Part shown: positions 1 to 32,598 of the stretch, in pieces
How the letters are laid out: every line of letters starts with the position of its first letter
Numbering within the stretch: position 1 is the stretch's first letter
Source: Lottia gigantea
Taxonomy: Eukaryota; Mollusca; Gastropoda; Lottiidae
DNA: 64,000 bases
Assembly (NCBI RefSeq): GCF_000327385.1
Contig: NW_008708301.1
Location: 2,523,765-2,587,764, forward strand
Direction: 5' to 3'
The notes under the pieces: generated by a model
Told to the model about the DNA's origin: nothing
Database searches by the model: none
What the model saw: only the letters and a program-made list of their open reading frames with translations
Translations under genes and position numbers: made by a program

Positions 1-230
1 GTTTTTTTTTTTCGAAATAATTATTACTATGAAATCATGATATAATATCTAATACTAATGAAAGCTTTGAACCTACTTGTATCCTTGAATAACAATGAAG
101 CAGGTACACCAACACATAATATTGTATGGAATATCCTGACAAGGATGTTAGCACCACATTTACATCCTTTCTTCTTCATTTTCTATACGTCTATCAAATA
201 CCACTATATTGAATTATATTTACTAAATAG

Positions 231-294
231 AGGAAAATTAGAAAGACTCTCTCATTGGCTGAAAGATGATGGCATCGAAACAGCTGAGGAATAA
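231..294 (+). CDS. Possible last exon of an unidentified upstream gene (3' partial)
   Basis: A pyrimidine-rich stretch and the acceptor ending at 230 (aaatag) precede an open segment that completes a codon with its first base. It reads GKLERLSHWLKDDGIETAEE and ends at TAA 292-294, which overlaps an AATAAA (290-295). The segment is richer in G+C and in charged residues than the surroundings, and its amphipathic acidic tail resembles a genuine C-terminus. I do not recognise the family. The open frame extends back to 58, but that part is low-complexity and looks like intron. It could be chance; no second exon lies inside the window to support it. Confidence 0.3.
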
Positions 295-1499
295 AATCAA
301 TGCTGCTTTAACTTCAGTGCATCATTAAAGCTGTTACGTCATATTTATCTCAATGGGTCATCAAAGCTTCAACATCTGCAAAGAAAATGATGATATAAAT
401 TTAGTTTGATATTGGCCTAAGCTTACTGAATAATGGAAGCTAAGACCCCAAGATGTTCATTATTTTACAGTAGAGAGTTTAACAAAATCTTGACTTAATT
501 AGATAAAGTCTAGGCATACATATTTGTCCTGTGACACAAGACAAAAAACATATTATAGTTATTCTTAAGTCAAAGAGGCCTACCTAAATACATATAAAAA
601 TGATGTCTAAATGAAAGGAAAAATCTGATTCAAAACAATAGGCCTAACAGAATGCAGAATAGATCTAGATGTTGATAGTTCTCACTTCTGTATCACATTT
701 ACATTATATAATATAGACTAGACCTATAGTGATGTACCATATAGTTATATAATATGATTTTTTATGACTCTATATGATGGACTCTCCTCATGACAATGAT
801 ACAGCCACAGATTGTTAATTCAGCTCTACATTGATAATGTCACTGTCAGTCATCATGATGATTGATTTACATGATCATGTCTTTTAGACGTACCTACCGC
901 CAGGTATAAGTGACAGAAAAAAATCATCGAACTATCTAAGACCAAGAGAATACCAAGATAATCTTCCTTTTTTAGATTAAAAGAACTTAACTCTCTGGTG
1001 GGCTACCTGTTTTATGGCCCTGGTAATTTATTTATTTTTCTTTACCACCATTGTGGCCTTGACCTAAGAAAAAACAACTCTGCGTTGAATGTCGCTGTCA
1101 GACCACAAAAAGTAAATGATTAGAACAATTGGTGTTAGATAACCTCTCATATATTTATCGGGTTTATCTAAAACATTAAATTGCAAATTGTTTTTCCAAG
1201 CATAGTATGTTGTGATTTCCCCAGCTCTGAAACACCCTTATTTGCATGAAATCCTTAAAATTTAAAATTCCTTAATACAAATTATGATATACTGGTATGT
1301 CATTTGACCAGCTAACATCAAAGTGTGTCAAAAAGATAATAAATGCGATGAAAGAAAATCTATGACTTATGCTAACAATTTCGGTATGCCTCATCAATGA
1401 TCTCTCAGCAAGAGAAATGAAGCAGTTTGACATAAAACCCCGAAAAGTCTTTACTTTCCCCTAAAATGGCCAATGAAGGGTCAAAGTTTACAGCCTCGC

Positions 1500-1729
1500 T
1501 CTCAATTATAAGTCTGAGAAATCAAGATGGCGACTGTAGATTAATGAAGGAAGTAGAGAATTATTCTGTATTTTTCATTGTTTGCACAATAATATGACCT
1601 AAACTTTGGAATTACACCGTGAAGAATAAAGTATCAATCTTTGACTATGTAATAATGTGGATTAATGAATCTATATCTAAGGAGAACAGCCGATTTTAGG
1701 GCGAGAAAGCCGCGCGCTCGTTCATCAGA
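1500..1729 (+). promoter_or_regulatory. Putative ABL core promoter and 5' UTR
   Basis: The 230 bases before the ABL start codon hold AAGATGGCGAC (1524-1534), a good match to the YY1-type element common near metazoan start sites. A small CpG-containing patch (gccgcgcgctcg, about 1709-1720) lies just before the ATG in otherwise CpG-poor DNA. No clear TATA box was seen. Part of this segment (from about 1605) was copied to 2413 onward, where its CpGs have decayed. Confidence 0.4.
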
Positions 1730-22034
<20,305 letters not shown>

Positions 22035-23899
22035 AATTGAATTCTGATAGTTTTACATCTTTTATTTCATAAACAGTATTTAAATTTAACTAGATGCCAT
22101 TGCATTTTAATTTATTCTACAATATCTAGGACCAATACTATTCAAATAGAAGCTTTTGCTTATTGAGACAAGCACGTGTTTGTGTGCTAGGTTTAGTCCA
22201 ATTGCTGTTTTCCTGTTTGCTTCAGCATGCGTCCATGTAATCATAAGATTATTCAACTATAAGGTGATCTCTTTGTCTGATTGACATTTCCTGTTAGACA
22301 AATAAGTTATGTTAAAACATTGATGAAATAGTTTTGTCTTCATACTATAAGTGTCACTGTTATACACTCAATGTTTTTGTCTCCTAGCCTTGTTAAGAAC
22401 AGTTAGTGAAATTTTTTGAACGATTTGCTCACATATTGACTCAAATTCTATTTTTACAACAAACTTCTGTATTAACTTGTAGTGGAAATATTTTAATGAT
22501 AAATCATTATTTGTTTGTATTTTGTACAAATTTGATGTTTTAAATAGTATTTTAACTTTTATAAAAATAATATATGGAGGAGTAGATTGTAATTATTGTA
22601 AATATGATGATATATTGTTGTTGGTTTCCTTTACATTCTTACAGAGCTTTTCAACATTGATCACATTAAGTCATTATTTCAAATCTTGCCCATTCTACTT
22701 AGTATGTGTGCTGAGTTTATGATCTCCTAAACTGCAAAAATTGATAAAATTTTGTAAAATTTTCAACAGTAAATGCAATTTTGTAATGTAAGAATGAACA
22801 AATATGTTGACTTAAATTCATTAAAAAAGCTTAAACTGGCCAGTTGCTGTTTGAATTCAATTTTCTACTTGTTTTCAGTGAACCAGAATGATTATGTAAA
22901 CTTAGACCCAGAGAAATCAATTATAATTTAGTATATATTATAAACAAGAGGCTTATAATGTTGGTAAAGCTCTATAGGAATATAAAGGTAACTAATTTAT
23001 ACTGTACAGTTAATATGTTGAGTGTGAAGTTATACATCACTTATTTAAAATGCTTTATATCTTTATTTGTTTCTTATAACATGCTTTCCATTTCCCACAA
23101 CAGGGTTTATATAGCAGTCAATATATCTCATTGTTCTTGTCTTGTATTCATGTATTCTTAGTTTACATCATGGTTTTTAAAAAGCTTTCTGTATTTGATT
23201 AATATGAGATTATGACTGTGATTAAGGAGATATTATTGTTCTGTTCTTTGAATATCTGAAGTATTTGGGATTGATAAAATACAGTTCATTCAAGTATCAC
23301 CTAGTTTTAAAATTTAATTCCATGCTTTTGTAAAGTATATATGGAAAGGAAAGATATTATTGTCAAGATTCACTTGTGCTCAAATAGTTTTATCAGTATT
23401 GAAACTGTATATGAAATCTTGGGAATTCAGTAACTTCAATTATCATCAGTCTTTACTCTTAAGGTCTTTAAGTTTTAGGTGTGACTCCGACCAGATTTGT
23501 TTTCATCATCACATAACAAAGTTTGGTGTACTTCATTTCATAGTAAATGTATGACAAGTTGAATCGAAATGGCTTAAAATACTAGTCTACTGTAGTCTAC
23601 CTGATTATCATAGTCAAGGTTGATTTGTACACCAAAAAGTATCACTTTAACAAACATGTTCTGATTTGGTAATAAGTATGTCATCATTTGAAAAGAATAG
23701 TTAAATATACTAATACAGTCAGTGATACTCCATTAATACCTTCCTTTCACTACTAGACAGATGGGTCATGTATTACATGGTGGCATTAAGAATACCTGCC
23801 TTTTTAAAGACTGGTTAATTTAGATATTATTACTGTTTGGATGAAAGTTTCCTATTCTGGATGTTTCAATTACAAAAATAACTACAAAAATGTGCATTT

Positions 23900-23915
23900 A
23901 ATAAATGCCAATAAA
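23900..23915 (+). terminator. Candidate ABL polyadenylation signals
   Basis: Two AATAAA hexamers overlap closely in the sequence taataaatgccaataaagg. They are the first canonical signals after the ABL stop codon. No transcript evidence is available, and an earlier variant signal could be used. Confidence 0.35.
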
Positions 23916-24413
23916 GGTATGAAGTAAAGTGTGTCTGGGATTTGAAAATAAAAATCAGATAACCCTATGAAATTTGACATGGTCTTGCCATATTTAATAA
24001 ATAATTATAAATGATTAAATTTGATGGGGTGGGGCAATACTTAATGTACATTTATATTTTCTATTATGATTTTTCTGTGATATTCTCTAATAATCATGTA
24101 TTTTTTTTTCTTGTGTTAAAGTCTGATTGCCTCATTTACAATAACTTGATTCTCATGTAAACGATTGGTTGTATCATCATTTTAAAATTGAATTATTTTT
24201 GTATTTTTGCTTATTTTATATTATCTTGTAAGCGTTTGATATAAATGTCTGTAATATCTAGTCTAATGTCAGTGAATAATTTAATAATAGATATTGATTT
24301 AGTTGTAATTTACTAAATGTTAATTTGGTATAAAATTACTAATTGCCCTGAATTACAATGCATTTGACACACAGGCATATTTTCATATATTGTCATATTG
24401 TCTATCCTCAGAT

Positions 24414-24689
24414 ACATACCAAACTATATATAGCTCTTACATAGAAATAACACACACTATTTTGAATCTCTACCTCAACTTATTAAGTAGAATTTCTTTG
24501 AAGGCCATAATATTTCAACAAAGCCTTCAAATCACAAAGCCATTTCTTAACCTTTAAATGTGATTTGAAGGCTTAGTTGAAATACAGGCTTTTTCCAAAT
24601 AAGCCTTAAGTCGTAAGATATTCAGAATGGTAGTAAACTACTTTTGAATGTGTTATTTTCATGTAAGAGCTATACACAGTTTCGTATGT
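24414..24689. mobile_element. Nested fold-back element (MITE-like)
   Basis: Arms of about 40 bp (from acatac... through tatagctcttacat at the left and its complement atgtaagagctata at the right) close a 276-bp element. Inside, tatttcaacaaagccttcaa (from 24511) continues to 24536, and this 26-base arm pairs with 24560-24585 with a single mismatch around a 23-base loop. The outer and inner arms together make nearly the whole element a palindrome. No coding capacity is present. Confidence 0.7.
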
Positions 24690-25087
24690 CATTTGATAGT
24701 GTGGCCATTAAAATTAATGCTCTGATAATGCAAAGTAAATTCTATTTCCAATCTTTTCTTCTTATAGAAAATGTCAAAAAATAATTATTACGGAAGCTAA
24801 ATTTGTATATCAGAACTTAGAAAAAAAACCCTGAGAAATTTTACTAAGTGAATATCTAATATTAAGTTATTATGAATGTATGATTACTTATAAACGACAT
24901 ATTTTATTTAAAAAAAAAAAAAATAGATTCTACATACTATATTGGTGACCATTGTAAATATGACTATTTATATAAACAAAATATACATATTACAAACTTA
25001 TATTGAATATTCTTCAGGTTATTATATAGCTTCTAAACACAGGTTGTTTTACATCAACTGGTGGCTTCCCATGTACATGGTTTACTA

Positions 25088-25089
<2 letters not shown>

Positions 25090-25129
<40 letters not shown>
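25090..25129. repeat. CT dinucleotide microsatellite
   Basis: An uninterrupted run of about 20 CT repeats lies between ABL and GCLM. Confidence 0.97.
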
Positions 25130-25130
<1 letters not shown>

Positions 25131-26599
25131 ACAGAAGGTTGACAAGGTACTTGAAAAAGGCAGTTTTTTTTTGCATATAAATACATAAAAAGCCTATATT
25201 GAAATTGTCAATCCTGGATTTTTTTCTATATGTGACTTTGTGATTTTGTTGCTTTTAGTTATATACATACAATGATGACAGGCTGTGTCAAAAATTGGTT
25301 AAGAACTACCATGAATATGTCAAATATATGAAAATCAGCTTTGTACAGTTTTAGTTAGCATGCTGCCTTATTAAGAAAATGTATATGAGAAGCTACGAAA
25401 AATGAAATGAATGGAGGTTAACGTCCAACTTTTCTGCAAGAAGCAGGTACTCTATGTAGCAATAATGTTGATTTACATGTTGGTATTGCTGCTGAAACTC
25501 AACACAGAAATTTTGCATGTGTTTTTAATGTGTTAAAAAACCAACCATCTAAATTAAAGTAAGGATGTCCTTAGGTGTGAATCTAATCTAAGACCAATTG
25601 AAGAGTATTGGATACTTTAAAGAAATGATATAAACTGCTTGATGTATATTGTTTGTAGTATAGAATACTATACTGGTGATGTCTTTATAAGAAGTATGAA
25701 TGTGTTTTATAAAGGTTAGGTGAGACTGTACACCACCTTTTGTACATTATCTCCAACAACTAAATAAATCAGTCAAATACTTTATATTTCTTTTTATTAA
25801 CCTTCCAATGGCCTTTTCACAAAAATTTAAGTCTCATACTTTTGGATATTGACTAATGTCTTCCTTAAAAAATTGAATTTGCTCCCTGTCCCCAGTCCAT
25901 GACATTAACAGTTCTTTTAATGTGTATTGTAGGCTGATATGGAAGCTATTCAGTTCTTTATAATGAGAGCCTTTTGTCCAATGACCCTTATAATTTACAG
26001 GAACCTTGGTAGGCTATGTGAGCGATTTATTCCATCTCTGATTGAAATTGATTACCCAACTGGTATGGAGAAGGACATTTCTTTGACTGAAATATATGTA
26101 GACCTAAGATATTGCCCACAAAATTCAAAAGCCTTAACATATATATAGGTCTCAGTTTTTTCCCAGGAAATTCAAAAGAAGGAAGTATAATATGCCTATC
26201 ATCATACTATAGTATTATAATAAATCTATCTGAATATTTATTACAATACTAGTGCTTTTCATGTGCTTCTAAATACCTTCATAGGCTCATTTCATAAAAT
26301 TAATGATGGCATTAATAAGTATCACTTCATTCTGCAGAAACATTAGATTCCATTATCATTATTGTATTAATCTGTAAATTGTGCTTTAAAATTATGCCAC
26401 ATTAATCATTTGTTACTTCAAAACGCAAAATACAAACACTGTATTTTCAAAAAAACATTTGATATGTCATGGTGATGAAGCAAATATGTTTTCTAGACTG
26501 TATACATATTGATTTGGATCAGTCCATAATTATTATTCAACCAGAATAGACTAGTCGGTTACTGGGTTTTATTTGACTGGATAATCAGTAGCAACAAAC

Positions 26600-29500
26600 A
26601 TGGCTGAGACGATCCCGTTATTCCCTAAACTTGGTAATATTGTTGTACAAAGTGGAAATATTGTCAACTGGAATAGATTGAAGAGAAAACCAAACAACAC
26701 TCCAACTGAAGAGGTACTGCTATTTATCTTCATATTTATGGTATTTCTTCTGTTATATAAATTAACTTTGTTTTTGTTGTTTTCTGTTTGAAGTCGACGT
26801 TATCAAGACGTCTTGTATTCAGGTATGTAATCCAGACCTGCCGACGTAAAACACATACAATATGTAAATGATACAAGTTATATGTAGTTTTACGTTCTAC
26901 ATAATTTTTATACTCCGTGAGAGATCTTTTGACTTATTTATGTATTTTCTTTCATTGAGACAACTTGTGCCCATTGAATATTACAATGTCATTGTAGTCT
27001 GAAACATCTAAATGTATCCAGCCTCTGATGGATATTTTAACAGTTGTCGGTTGGAGTAGTCCTGTTTAATGGGGATTTTCCTCACCTCTGAAGATGCACT
27101 TTTCTAACATGATATTAACTTATCTTTACGATATAACTAAATTAGTCTTGGACATCACCTTACCTTTTGTTTTGTTAGTAGTCTATCCCATGACTCTTGG
27201 CTGCGCTCAGTCTTAAATGGCCAAATTGAGATCAGTTTCATCAAAAAAAGACTTTGATGGAACCGGACACGTGACATAAATGGTGTAGGGAGAAAATGAT
27301 GGTATAAAAACATTCATCTTTCCAAATATATCTGGGTTTTGCAGATCCTGCACCTGTGGAGATATTGAAAATCCCCATTTAACAGGGCTTTTTTTTCTGT
27401 CACCAGCCAATATTAAAATAGCTATCACAGACTGGAATAGAGACAGATTAACCAAAACTATTTCATTCATCTACAGTTTTTCGCTTTAAAAGTTTAACAT
27501 GCTGCTTTCAGTAGAGGATGATACATATTAATGATGAAACAAGATTTTAAAACTAGCCATTTAACATGTTGACACAGCCTTTTTTTACTTTTTGTTTTGT
27601 AAATATGATCACACTCATGAAATGTGTGAATGACATAGTAGATGCAACCCTGTATGTAATAGATAATAAAGTGAACTATGATGTTCTATATTTATTGATC
27701 AGGGGGAAGTGATTTTTAACATGATGTTTAATTCAATGAATCCCATGTCAATTCTTTAAAAATAATTTGGAATCGGGTTTGAAATACAAGATTCCACTCC
27801 TGTTCCCCTCAGGTTTAAATAGAGTGAGCATATTATATACTGGTGGCTTAGCTTATTGACAGTAATATTTGTGTCAGTAGTTGATTTGTGTTAATCTTTT
27901 ATGTAAGATAATTTTAAACTGGTGATAAGCTAAATTAGTAGACTAATAGATATATATCAATGCCCTAAATTCATTAATGTAGTATATAATTTTGATGACT
28001 TTAATAGTCTATTAGTTGATAGAATAGATAACAACAACATTGTTTTACTCAACACAATGTAAACAAAACAGTAAGTAAATATCATCCTCTGTTCATGAAT
28101 ATGTAAACAGTAAGAGAGATTATACTGTTGATATTAGGAGGACAGTGACTATTGTCAAATGATAGAACTATAAGATTGTTTTGTTCAGGTTTGTTCAATA
28201 TATTTTTTTTATTTATAGATATGTGAGTGTATATCAGCCTGTTTAAATAAACATTTAGAATCTGCTGACAGAAATCAACTACAGGTTGGAATTTTATACA
28301 TCCTACTATTCTGCACTTAATTAGGCCAATGGAAATGGGCACTGCCATGTAGGGCCTTGGTTTGTTGTTCCATCACATGACTCTTTTTCAATGTCAGCCC
28401 TCCTGACCTGAATCACTGACAGGGGGTTTACAAATCTGAAGAATTCATCTAGACCCTTGCTTACATTGAACCGTAGATCTTATGCAACAGTTTCACTCGC
28501 AAAGCCACTATGGCCAGACTGTATATAGTTATAAAGATGAGTCAATTAAATACATATTATTATGATGTATATCAATATATGTGTTCAGTACATAGCATAC
28601 ATTATTAATTGACTGTTTTCAGTATACCACAGAATTATTTTGTGAAAATAAAGAATTTAAAGAGAAGTTACCAGATGATGAGAGAGACAATCTGAAAATT
28701 ACAGGTAATTAGCATTCATCATAATTACAGCCTATTAACTGTAGGCTCTCGAGTATAAAGGTGGGAAAAGTCTAAGTACAGTGCATAATTTGGGATTTTA
28801 AATACAGTAGTAAATATTTAAAGTTGATCGTGTCTGTATCTTGTTCAGACCAATACCATGTGTATTTGCTTCTTCTTCTACTGGGTTGATTATCCCACTG
28901 AATACACCACACCTATTGCCCATTTTAGCTCCACTTAAACAATAGGTGTCCAGAAAATGCCCATCCTTCAAGGACACCTGCCACTAGGTTTGTGCACTTG
29001 TTGTGCCTAGTGAAGCGTTTACATAGAATGTTTGATAGGTATAATATATATGATAATCAACATATATTGTTAGTTAGAAGCGGCAGTCAATGTATTATAC
29101 TCTGAAGAGCATATTCCATGTTATATATGGCTATTTATATATAATTATATATTTCAGTAAAAGTTATTTTGTATAATCGTGAAAATCCAGAAGTTATAAA
29201 TGATGCTGTTGATAAAGGTGACTTGTAGTTTGTATTGATAGACCTAGTTTCTCAACATTCTCTAAATGTCTCTTTAAATATACTTCTGAATTTAGTCATA
29301 TCATTCCATTTAGATATATTTCTGTTGTTAAGATCTCTATCTCGAATAATTGGTTTCATTGAATATGATATTATTATCATGTTTCTGGTGCTTATTATAG
29401 AATTGGTGGTGGATAGTTCAATCATTATATACTATTCATATCTGGTCATGTATTTGTTTTGAATCAAACCCATATGTGCATAAATATGTTTGTACAACTA

Positions 29501-31043
29501 AAACCTGTACATGTCACTAAATTTGATTAATTGGAGCTTTAGATTTCCAAGCAGTTAGATTTGTACAGAAATTACTAAATTTGATGGGTCAGAACTTTTA
29601 GTTCTCTCTAGTTATATTTGTTCAGTTATTACATTGCTTGAAAATACTATTATGCTCTAGAAAGTAGAAAGTGTCTTATTCAATAATTTTACTATGGGTA
29701 TATCATATTCTGTTGTAGCATTAAATGAATTGGGAGTAAGTTTTGTGGAAACAGTAATATTAGCTATACCCGATCCTAATGAAGACTTAACAGTAGAAGA
29801 TTTCAAACCATCATGGCAGATATTGCAGAAACTAGTAGATGAACAGAAGATTTTATCACTGGGTGTTAGTGATTTAGATAAAACCAAATTTGAACAGCTA
29901 TTTACTTGGGCTTCAGTAAGTCTTCATAGTTAAGTTTTCTATAGATATCTGTAACATAGATAATGTCCATTATCTAAGGGTATGCCCACACTGTTTAGGG
30001 CACCTGAGGCTACTCTACTATTGAATTGGTCAGGTAGTTATCAACTTGGAGAATGTATACATGTAAACTGCTATTTTGATAGGTTTTATTAGTCATTTCT
30101 GTATTTTGTCATTTTGAAGATAGTACTATAGGACTATGACACATTCCTCTATCATTCAATTGATATGATAAAAGAGGTCCTGCTAAGTTGACTCTACACC
30201 TAGAGTATGTGTTTACTCTCACATTATTTTACTCACCAGAAAGAGAACATTCTAATTGGGAAAAGATGCTTGTGGTTTAAATATAACCTAAATAAAATTA
30301 ATCCACACATTTTTTGGTAGTATACACTTATTATTCTACCTCAAAGGAAAGAAAACTGCTCTTGTGTATTCTGGAAACAGCCTTGAAAGTGTGTTCATGT
30401 GCTTACAATGATTACTTATAATAGTGAATGTAAAAATTATATTTTATTTATAGGTGAAACCAATCATTGATCAAGTTAATTTAGCATCTTGTTGTGTTAT
30501 GCCTGAAGATTTACGTGAATTTGCCAAACAACATGATATACTTCTACTAACTCACAATGATCCCCCAGGTACGTGTATGGAAGTTACTTATGTTAAATGG
30601 TCAGTTTGTTTGTACCCACTAATAGACTAGAAACGAAAGTTTTTTTTGTCTTATTCTATAAAGATCATATTATTGCCCTTGCTTGAATAGACTCAAATAG
30701 AGGCTAATCTAGACCATGGTCCTCTTTTTTATAGTAATAAATCTATCTACAACTTTCCAGAAGTGAGAAATCAGATTTCTTGATAGGACATGAACTGTTT
30801 CTTGTAACAATTGCAGAACTTATAAAATGAAATGACTCAAACATTAATTTTACATATATTTCAGATGTTCTTCCTCTTCAACAATTACAAGATACCATAC
30901 GTAAATCCAGTACACAAAAAGATGGCGATTTCTGGCAGCCATCTTGGATTTCACGTTATTCTGTGATAGTAAAGTGTCGAGGAATAATTCGTACAAAAGG
31001 ATATGTTATAGACTTAATAAAGGACATCAAGAGAAGAAATTAA
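26600..31043 (+). CDS. GCLM: Glutamate-cysteine ligase regulatory (modifier) subunit
   Basis: Seven coding exons with matching phases: 26600-26713, 28219-28284, 28623-28704, 29158-29217, 29719-29915, 30454-30568, 30865-31043; 270 residues against 274 in human GCLM. The protein binds the catalytic subunit GCLC in the cytosol and improves its kinetics for the first step of glutathione synthesis. Family-diagnostic stretches are SGNIVNWNRLKRK near the start, SLGVSDLDKTKFEQL, QVNLASCCVMPEDL and RYSVIVKCRGIIRTKGY near the end. The fold is aldo-keto-reductase-like but not catalytic. The start is the first ATG, in good context (aacATGG), and aligns with the family. Intron 1 holds a DNA element (27015-27439). 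No antioxidant response element was identified with confidence. Confidence 0.95.
27015..27439. mobile_element. Inverted-repeat element in GCLM intron 1
   Basis: The left arm from tatccagcctctgat through cctgtttaatggggatttt (27015-27081) is mirrored by the right arm from gaaaatccccatttaacagg through cagactggaata (27365-27439), with scattered mismatches and small gaps. The shared core AATGGGGATTTT is the best-preserved part. It is about 425 bp and lacks coding capacity. The target duplication was not resolved. Confidence 0.65.
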
Positions 31044-31334
31044 ATTAAACATTTAGAAATTGATATACAGACTGGCTCAATTATTATATAGTTTAGACTT
31101 GCAATAATAATAATGAACTCATTAATTTACATGGCCAGAATAAGATCCAATACACCAAGGTAGCCTAGTCCAGTCTAACATTCAGCCTATTGGAAATTAA
31201 AGAGCTGTTTCATTGTGTAAATGTAAACATAAAGCAAATAATACAGATAAATTTTTAAATGTAGTTAAAGGAAGATCTCTGATCCAAATTATTAAACCAA
31301 ATTTATACTGATTAGTAATGAGGTTTCCATAGTA

Positions 31335-31340
31335 AATAAA
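31335..31340 (+). terminator. Candidate GCLM polyadenylation signal
   Basis: AATAAA about 290 bases after the GCLM stop codon. Confidence 0.4.
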
Positions 31341-31620
31341 TTTTGAACTGTTATAATACTTTGTTTTATAAATATTTTTCTCACCCAGTAGTTTTTCAAG
31401 CAGTCAAGAAACAACTTTTTTTATAAATTTTTATCAACCATACCAAAAATGATGCTTCCTGAATTGATGCTACTTTGGTCAAATTTGGCATGATAAATCT
31501 GGAGCCCTACACTCATTTTTGACTGTTCATATTCAGACCCACTTTGTGTAAGCAAACCTTGTCGAAGACATGAGTTGTCTGGATGTAAGAGACTATATTC
31601 TGCAATTTTTATCAAGGTAT

Positions 31621-31626
31621 TTTATT
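31621..31626 (-). terminator. Candidate STAT polyadenylation signal
   Basis: AATAAA on the minus strand, about 975 bases after the STAT stop codon. Confidence 0.4.
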
Positions 31627-32598
31627 TCATTTTCCACACAATATAGTATATAGAAGCTTTTAACAATCAAATATATATTTATATTAAAAAACAAGATATT
31701 TCACAGTTGAATGCATTAAGTACAGAGCGGATATTGAAATATTTTAACAAAACCGGATATTTGTTGTTACTTAAAGTTTCATGCAGTTTGATCTCCAGCC
31801 TATAAACAACAAAAATATTCGAGTATTTCTCCAATATTTCCTTAGTATCCTTATTAAAACATATAGACTTTAAAACAAATATCAGGCTATTTAGGATAGC
31901 ATAAAAAAAACCCAGAAATATCCTATAACCAGTTAAACACAAATTTACAGAGTGCGTTAACTGTGGGACATCAGTTGTGGTTGTTTTTTTTTCAGTTTGG
32001 AGTAACCCCAGTCCTGTGGGAATGAGTATTCTTGTTATAAATTTCATAGGCTTCTTAGGAGGCTTATTACATAAACAACTGACAAAGATAAATTTCCTTT
32101 GCAATTTCATATAGATGTAGATGTACAGTAAACAGAATAATATGGTTGTGAAACGATCTTAACAAATAATAAATATTACCAAAACAGAAGGTCAACAAAT
32201 TGCCCCACTAATTCATGGATACAAATCACCTGCAATTTGTATATCTTAAACATAACAAACTTTAACATGTACAACATGTAGAGTATTTTAATCTTTTACA
32301 AATCTGATCTTCTACCAGTCATAGTTTCATAGTAACTTAAAAATTCTTACTTGCCTTGATGGCATTGTCTTAAATACTATTTAAAAAAAGTCACATGGAG
32401 CAAAATTATCTCCAATTTACAGAATTACTAGTAATAGGTAAAATATTGATGCACAAAGTTCAGCTAAAAATAAGCCTTATTACATTTTTCTACCTCAATA
32501 CATGGTGAAATTCTCTACAAAAATGAAATATCAATGAAAAGACATTTGAAAACTGCTCTAGTATTCATTATATACCGTAATAATACAGACCATCATGT

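Larger units (their letters stand above)
22035..26599. other. ABL 3' UTR and ABL-GCLM intergenic region
   Basis: This holds no convincing coding exon. Two AATAAA hexamers (23900-23905 and 23910-23915) are the first clear poly(A) signals after the ABL stop, which would give a 3' UTR of about 1.9 kb. It also contains the fold-back element 24414-24689 and a CT run at 25090-25129. The GCLM promoter must lie near its right end, but no defined motif stands out. Confidence 0.6.
31044..32598. other. Convergent GCLM/STAT 3' region
   Basis: The two genes end tail to tail 1.56 kb apart. The region appears to be 3' UTR from both sides plus a short spacer. An AATAAA on the plus strand (31335-31340) and one on the minus strand (TTTATT at 31621-31626) would leave about 280 bp between transcripts. 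The long reverse open frame around 31680-32110 shows no recognisable protein. Confidence 0.6.

Noticed and set aside
31679-32110. 143-codon minus-strand open frame downstream of STAT
   Set aside because: No recognisable domain, no splice context, AT-rich; best explained as STAT 3' UTR.
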